A stretch of DNA of 7,852 nt, taken from the NCBI GenBank assembly GCA_007118045.1, contig SKTG01000120.1:1-7852 (forward strand), given 5' to 3'. Source of the stretch: Nitriliruptoraceae bacterium. GTDB taxonomy: Bacteria; Actinomycetota; Nitriliruptoria; Nitriliruptorales; Nitriliruptoraceae. This document shows positions 5,503-7,852 of this stretch, piece after piece (position 1 is the first letter of the stretch; each line of letters begins with the position of its first letter). Under the pieces are notes generated by a model, which saw nothing but the letters and a program-made list of their open reading frames with translations, was not told the DNA's origin and made no database searches. The position numbers were made by a program, and so were the translations under genes.

Positions 5503-7011
5503 ATGTGTGGCATCGTCGCAGCTCACGGCCCGTTCGATCACCCGACCTGCCAGGCGATGCTGGACCGCATCGTCCACCGTGGGCCCGACGGTCAGGGGCA
5601 CGTCACCGTGGGTGAGGCGGCGTGGTTGGGGCACCGCCGGCTGGCCATCGTCGACGTCGAGGGCGGGGAACAGCCGTTCCGGACCGGCGACGGCACGGCG
5701 GCCATGACCGCCAACGGCGAGATCTACAACCACCGTCAGCTGCGCCGTCGCATCGGCTCGAGCTGCTTCGCCAGCAGGTCGGACAACGAGGTCGCCCTCC
5801 ACCTCTACCTCGCCGAAGGTACCAGCGGCTTGGGTGCTCTCCGGGGCATGTTCGCGCTGGTCATCGCCACCGAGGACGGTCGTTTCGTGGCCATGCGCGA
5901 CCCGCTGGGCATCAAACCGCTGTACTGGGCGCGCCACGACGGCGCCATGCTCTTCGCCTCGGAGCTCAGGGCCTTCCCCGAGCCGTGGCGACCATACGTG
6001 GAGGAGTTCCCACCCGGGTACGCCTGGAGCTCCGAGGAGGGGCTCGTGCGCGTCTTCGATGAGCTGGTCTCCGCCGACGAACCGGTCCCCGCCCCGGACG
6101 GCGAGCTCCCGACGGGGACCATCGAGGCGATCCGTGACGGCCTGATCGCTGCGGTCGAGGAGCGCATGATGGCCGACGTCCCCGTCGGCGTGTTCCTGTC
6201 CGGCGGACTCGACTCCAGCCTGGTCGCCGCCATCGCTGCTCGGGCGGCGGCGCGCCAGGGCGAGACGCTCAGCTCCTTCGCGGTCGGGCTCTCCGGCAGT
6301 GCCGACATCCTCGCCGCCCGGCGGGTCGCCGAGCACCTCGGCACCGAGCATCACGAGTGGCTGTACGAAGCCGAGGACCTGCTGGCTGCGCTACCCGACA
6401 CCATCCGCTGCATCGAGTCGTTCGACCCGATGCTGGTGCACTCCGCCGTGCCCAACCACCTCCTCGCGAGGTTCACCGCGCAACACGTCAAGGTCGTGCT
6501 CACCGGAGAGGGCGCGGACGAGCTGTTCGCCGGCTACGACTACCACCGCGACCTCGAGGATCCCGCCGAGTTGCATCGCGAGCTGGTGCGCACCGTCGGC
6601 GGGCTGCACAACCTCAACCTGCAGCGCTGCGACCGTGTCACGATGGCGCACGGCCTGGAGGCGCGGGTGCCGTTCCTCGACACCTCCTTCGTCGAGCTGG
6701 CGCTGCGGATCCCCGCCGGACTCAAGCAGGCCACCGCGCAGCGACCGGAGAAGTGGCTGTTGCGCACCGCTTTCGACGGCTGGCTGCCCGACGACCTGCT
6801 GTGGCGTCGCAAGGAGCAGTTCGGCGACGGCACCGGGGCGAGCACGATCCTGCGCGAGGCGATCGAGCTCGACGGTCTCGACCGGTTGGACGGCCGCGAC
6901 GACGTCCCACCCCTGCGCACCGCGGAGGAGGCCACCTACTGGCGGGTGTTCGACGCCCACCTCGAGGGGGTCCGCTCGGAGGACGTGGTCGGCCGCTTCG
7001 CCGTCGCGTGA
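5503..7011 (+). CDS. asnB: Asparagine synthetase, glutamine-hydrolysing
   Basis: The enzyme has 502 residues and makes asparagine from aspartate, glutamine and ATP in the cytoplasm. ATG 5503 is chosen because Cys2 becomes the N-terminal nucleophile after Met removal (MCGIVAAHG); the open frame further upstream is antisense to the redox gene. The glutaminase domain (2 to about 190) shows HRGPDG (25-30), GHRRLAIVD (43-51, Arg46), NGEIYNH (71-77) and SDNE (93-96, Asp94). The synthetase domain shows the ATP pyrophosphatase loop SGGLDSS (233-239), GSADILAARRVAEHLGTEHHE (265-285 region), GEGADELFAGY (335-345), RCDRVTMAHGLEARVPFLD (375-393) and RRKEQFGDGTG (435-445). All key residues are present. 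It aligns with E. coli AsnB, which has 554 residues, but lacks most of that protein's C-terminal tail. GAAGGA at 5486-5491 is the likely ribosome-binding site (11-nt spacing, rather long). It is divergent from the redox pair and convergent with the tRNA gene. Confidence 0.96.
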   Translation: MCGIVAAHGPFDHPTCQAMLDRIVHRGPDGQGHVTVGEAAWLGHRRLAIVDVEGGEQPFRTGDGTAAMTANGEIYNHRQLRRRIGSSCFASRSDNEVALHLYLAEGTSGLGALRGMFALVIATEDGRFVAMRDPLGIKPLYWARHDGAMLFASELRAFPEPWRPYVEEFPPGYAWSSEEGLVRVFDELVSADEPVPAPDGELPTGTIEAIRDGLIAAVEERMMADVPVGVFLSGGLDSSLVAAIAARAAARQGETLSSFAVGLSGSADILAARRVAEHLGTEHHEWLYEAEDLLAALPDTIRCIESFDPMLVHSAVPNHLLARFTAQHVKVVLTGEGADELFAGYDYHRDLEDPAELHRELVRTVGGLHNLNLQRCDRVTMAHGLEARVPFLDTSFVELALRIPAGLKQATAQRPEKWLLRTAFDGWLPDDLLWRRKEQFGDGTGASTILREAIELDGLDRLDGRDDVPPLRTAEEATYWRVFDAHLEGVRSEDVVGRFAVA

Positions 7012-7031
7012 GGCCGTCGGACGCGTTGGAG

Positions 7032-7105
7032 AGCCGAGGACGGGACTCGAACCCGTGACCTGCCGCTTACAAGGCGGCTGCTCTAGCCAGCTGAGCTACC
7101 TCGGC
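7032..7105 (-). tRNA. tRNA-Thr, anticodon TGT (reads ACA)
   Basis: The minus strand folds into a full 74-nt cloverleaf: acceptor GCCGAGG paired with CCTCGGC, D-arm GCTC/GAGC, anticodon stem GCCGC/GCGGC enclosing CTTGTAA, and T-arm ACGGG-TTCGAGT-CCCGT. The anticodon is TGT and the identity threonine. The discriminator base is U, and the 3' CCA is not encoded, so it must be added after transcription. The 3' end lies 20 bp from the asnB stop, convergent with it. No integrase or duplicated 3' end is seen nearby, so there is no sign it serves as an insertion site here. Confidence 0.97.
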
Positions 7106-7212
7106 GCGGGGTGCAGGTTACGCCACGTCCTACCGCGATCGACGACGAGACCCCTGACGACGTCGACGTAGTTGCACCGGTGTCGTTCTTCTGCGACGCT
7201 CGATGATGACCC

Positions 7213-7217
7213 AGGAG
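7213..7217 (+). promoter_or_regulatory. Ribosome-binding site deciding the DUF3263 gene start
   Basis: AGGAG lies 6 nt before ATG 7224. The in-frame ATG codons at 7203 and 7206 have no purine-rich site in front of them, so 7224 is preferred. Confidence 0.7.
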
Positions 7218-7223
7218 ATCCAC

Positions 7224-7514
7224 ATGGTGCCACCGCAGGGCCCCTCCCCCGCAAACGGCTCCGCGCTCACGGAGCGTGCCGTGGAGATCCTCGGCTTCGA
7301 GCGCGAGTGGTGGCGGTACGCCGGCGCGAAGGAGGCGGCCGTGCGTGAGCGCTTCGACGTCTCGCCGACACGCTACTACCAGTTGCTCAACCGCATCATC
7401 GACGACGAGGCCGCGCTCGCGTACGACCCGATGCTCGTCAAACGGCTCCGCCGGCTCCGTGCCCAGCGGCAGCGGCAGCGAGCTGCCCGGCGGGTCGGCG
7501 TCGACGCCAACTGA
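7224..7514 (+). CDS. DUF3263 family small protein
   Basis: This 96-residue basic protein belongs to DUF3263, a family found essentially in Actinomycetota (for example Rv0430). The conserved core runs from LTERAVEILGFEREWW (about 15-30) through RFDVSPTRYYQLLNRIID (43-60) to YDPMLVKRLRRLRAQRQRQR (67-86). The middle part reads like a helix-turn-helix with a Tyr-rich recognition helix and the C-terminus is a strongly basic helix, so nucleic-acid binding is plausible, but I know of no established function. The ATG at 7224 is used because of its AGGAG; ATG 7203 would add seven residues. The next gene begins 3 nt after the stop, as in mycobacteria, where the neighbour is the LytR_C protein VirR (Rv0431). 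The two are likely co-translated. Confidence 0.9.
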   Translation: MVPPQGPSPANGSALTERAVEILGFEREWWRYAGAKEAAVRERFDVSPTRYYQLLNRIIDDEAALAYDPMLVKRLRRLRAQRQRQRAARRVGVDAN

Positions 7515-7517
7515 CGG

Positions 7518-7852
<335 letters not shown>

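Noticed and set aside
7012..7105. tRNA-Thr considered as an integration site of a mobile element
   Set aside because: No integrase, direct repeat of the tRNA 3' end, or change in base composition is visible on either side.
7115..7143. Possible promoter of tRNA-Thr (minus-strand TAACCT 9 nt before the gene)
   Set aside because: The -10 form is acceptable, but the upstream hexamers (GTCGAT or TCGATC) match the -35 consensus too poorly to call.
7106..7202. Intergenic gap between tRNA-Thr and the DUF3263 gene, searched for an RNA gene or riboswitch
   Set aside because: Only a 10-bp palindrome (ACGTCGACGT, 7160-7169) stands out. There is no stable hairpin plus T-run and no recognisable leader RNA.

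Overview
This is high-GC DNA (roughly 70% by eye) with strong G/C at third codon positions. Its proteins are rich in Glu, Asp and Arg. A DUF3263 gene is followed immediately by a membrane-anchored protein, a pairing known from Actinomycetota (Rv0430/Rv0431 in Mycobacterium tuberculosis). I infer an actinobacterium. The very acidic proteins would fit a salt-adapted, deep-branching lineage such as Nitriliruptoria, but that is a guess. No phage, transposon, integrase or CRISPR signal is visible.

Layout. (1) Positions 3-1211, plus strand: 3' part of an S9-family serine peptidase with a complete catalytic triad. (2) Positions 1259-3816, plus strand: three close-packed genes. They encode a YgaP-like rhodanese with a membrane tail, a metallo-beta-lactamase/double-rhodanese fusion with CstB-like architecture, and a small SAM-dependent methyltransferase. 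A good promoter candidate (TTGACG-N17-TACATT) straddles the peptidase stop codon. The cluster looks like a sulfane-sulfur/sulfide handling operon. (3) Positions 3749-5331, minus strand: a membrane-anchored DsbA/thioredoxin-fold protein coupled by a 4-nt overlap to a CcdA/DsbD-type membrane protein, forming an extracytoplasmic thiol redox pair. The CcdA gene runs 68 nt into the 3' end of the methyltransferase gene on the opposite strand. (4) Positions 5503-7011, plus strand: glutamine-dependent asparagine synthetase, divergent from the redox pair. (5) Positions 7032-7105, minus strand: tRNA-Thr(TGU). (6) Positions 7224-7852, plus strand: the DUF3263 gene and the start of a membrane-anchored protein whose linker is a long 9-bp (Glu-Glu-Pro) tandem repeat running off the window.

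How they fit together. Two convergent units both deal with sulfur and thiol chemistry: persulfide handling inside the cell and disulfide exchange outside. The rest is housekeeping.

Most of the window is made of known families. The points that deserve a second look are: an apparently missing iron-ligand Asp in the dioxygenase-like domain; the redox protein's lack of any ATG or GTG start near its membrane anchor, with an ATC codon sitting behind a good ribosome-binding site; a possible ECF-sigma (SigH/SigR-like) promoter in front of it; a 15-bp tandem repeat in the same divergent region; and the recently expanded Glu-Glu-Pro array. I do not see clear evidence for a wholly new system.
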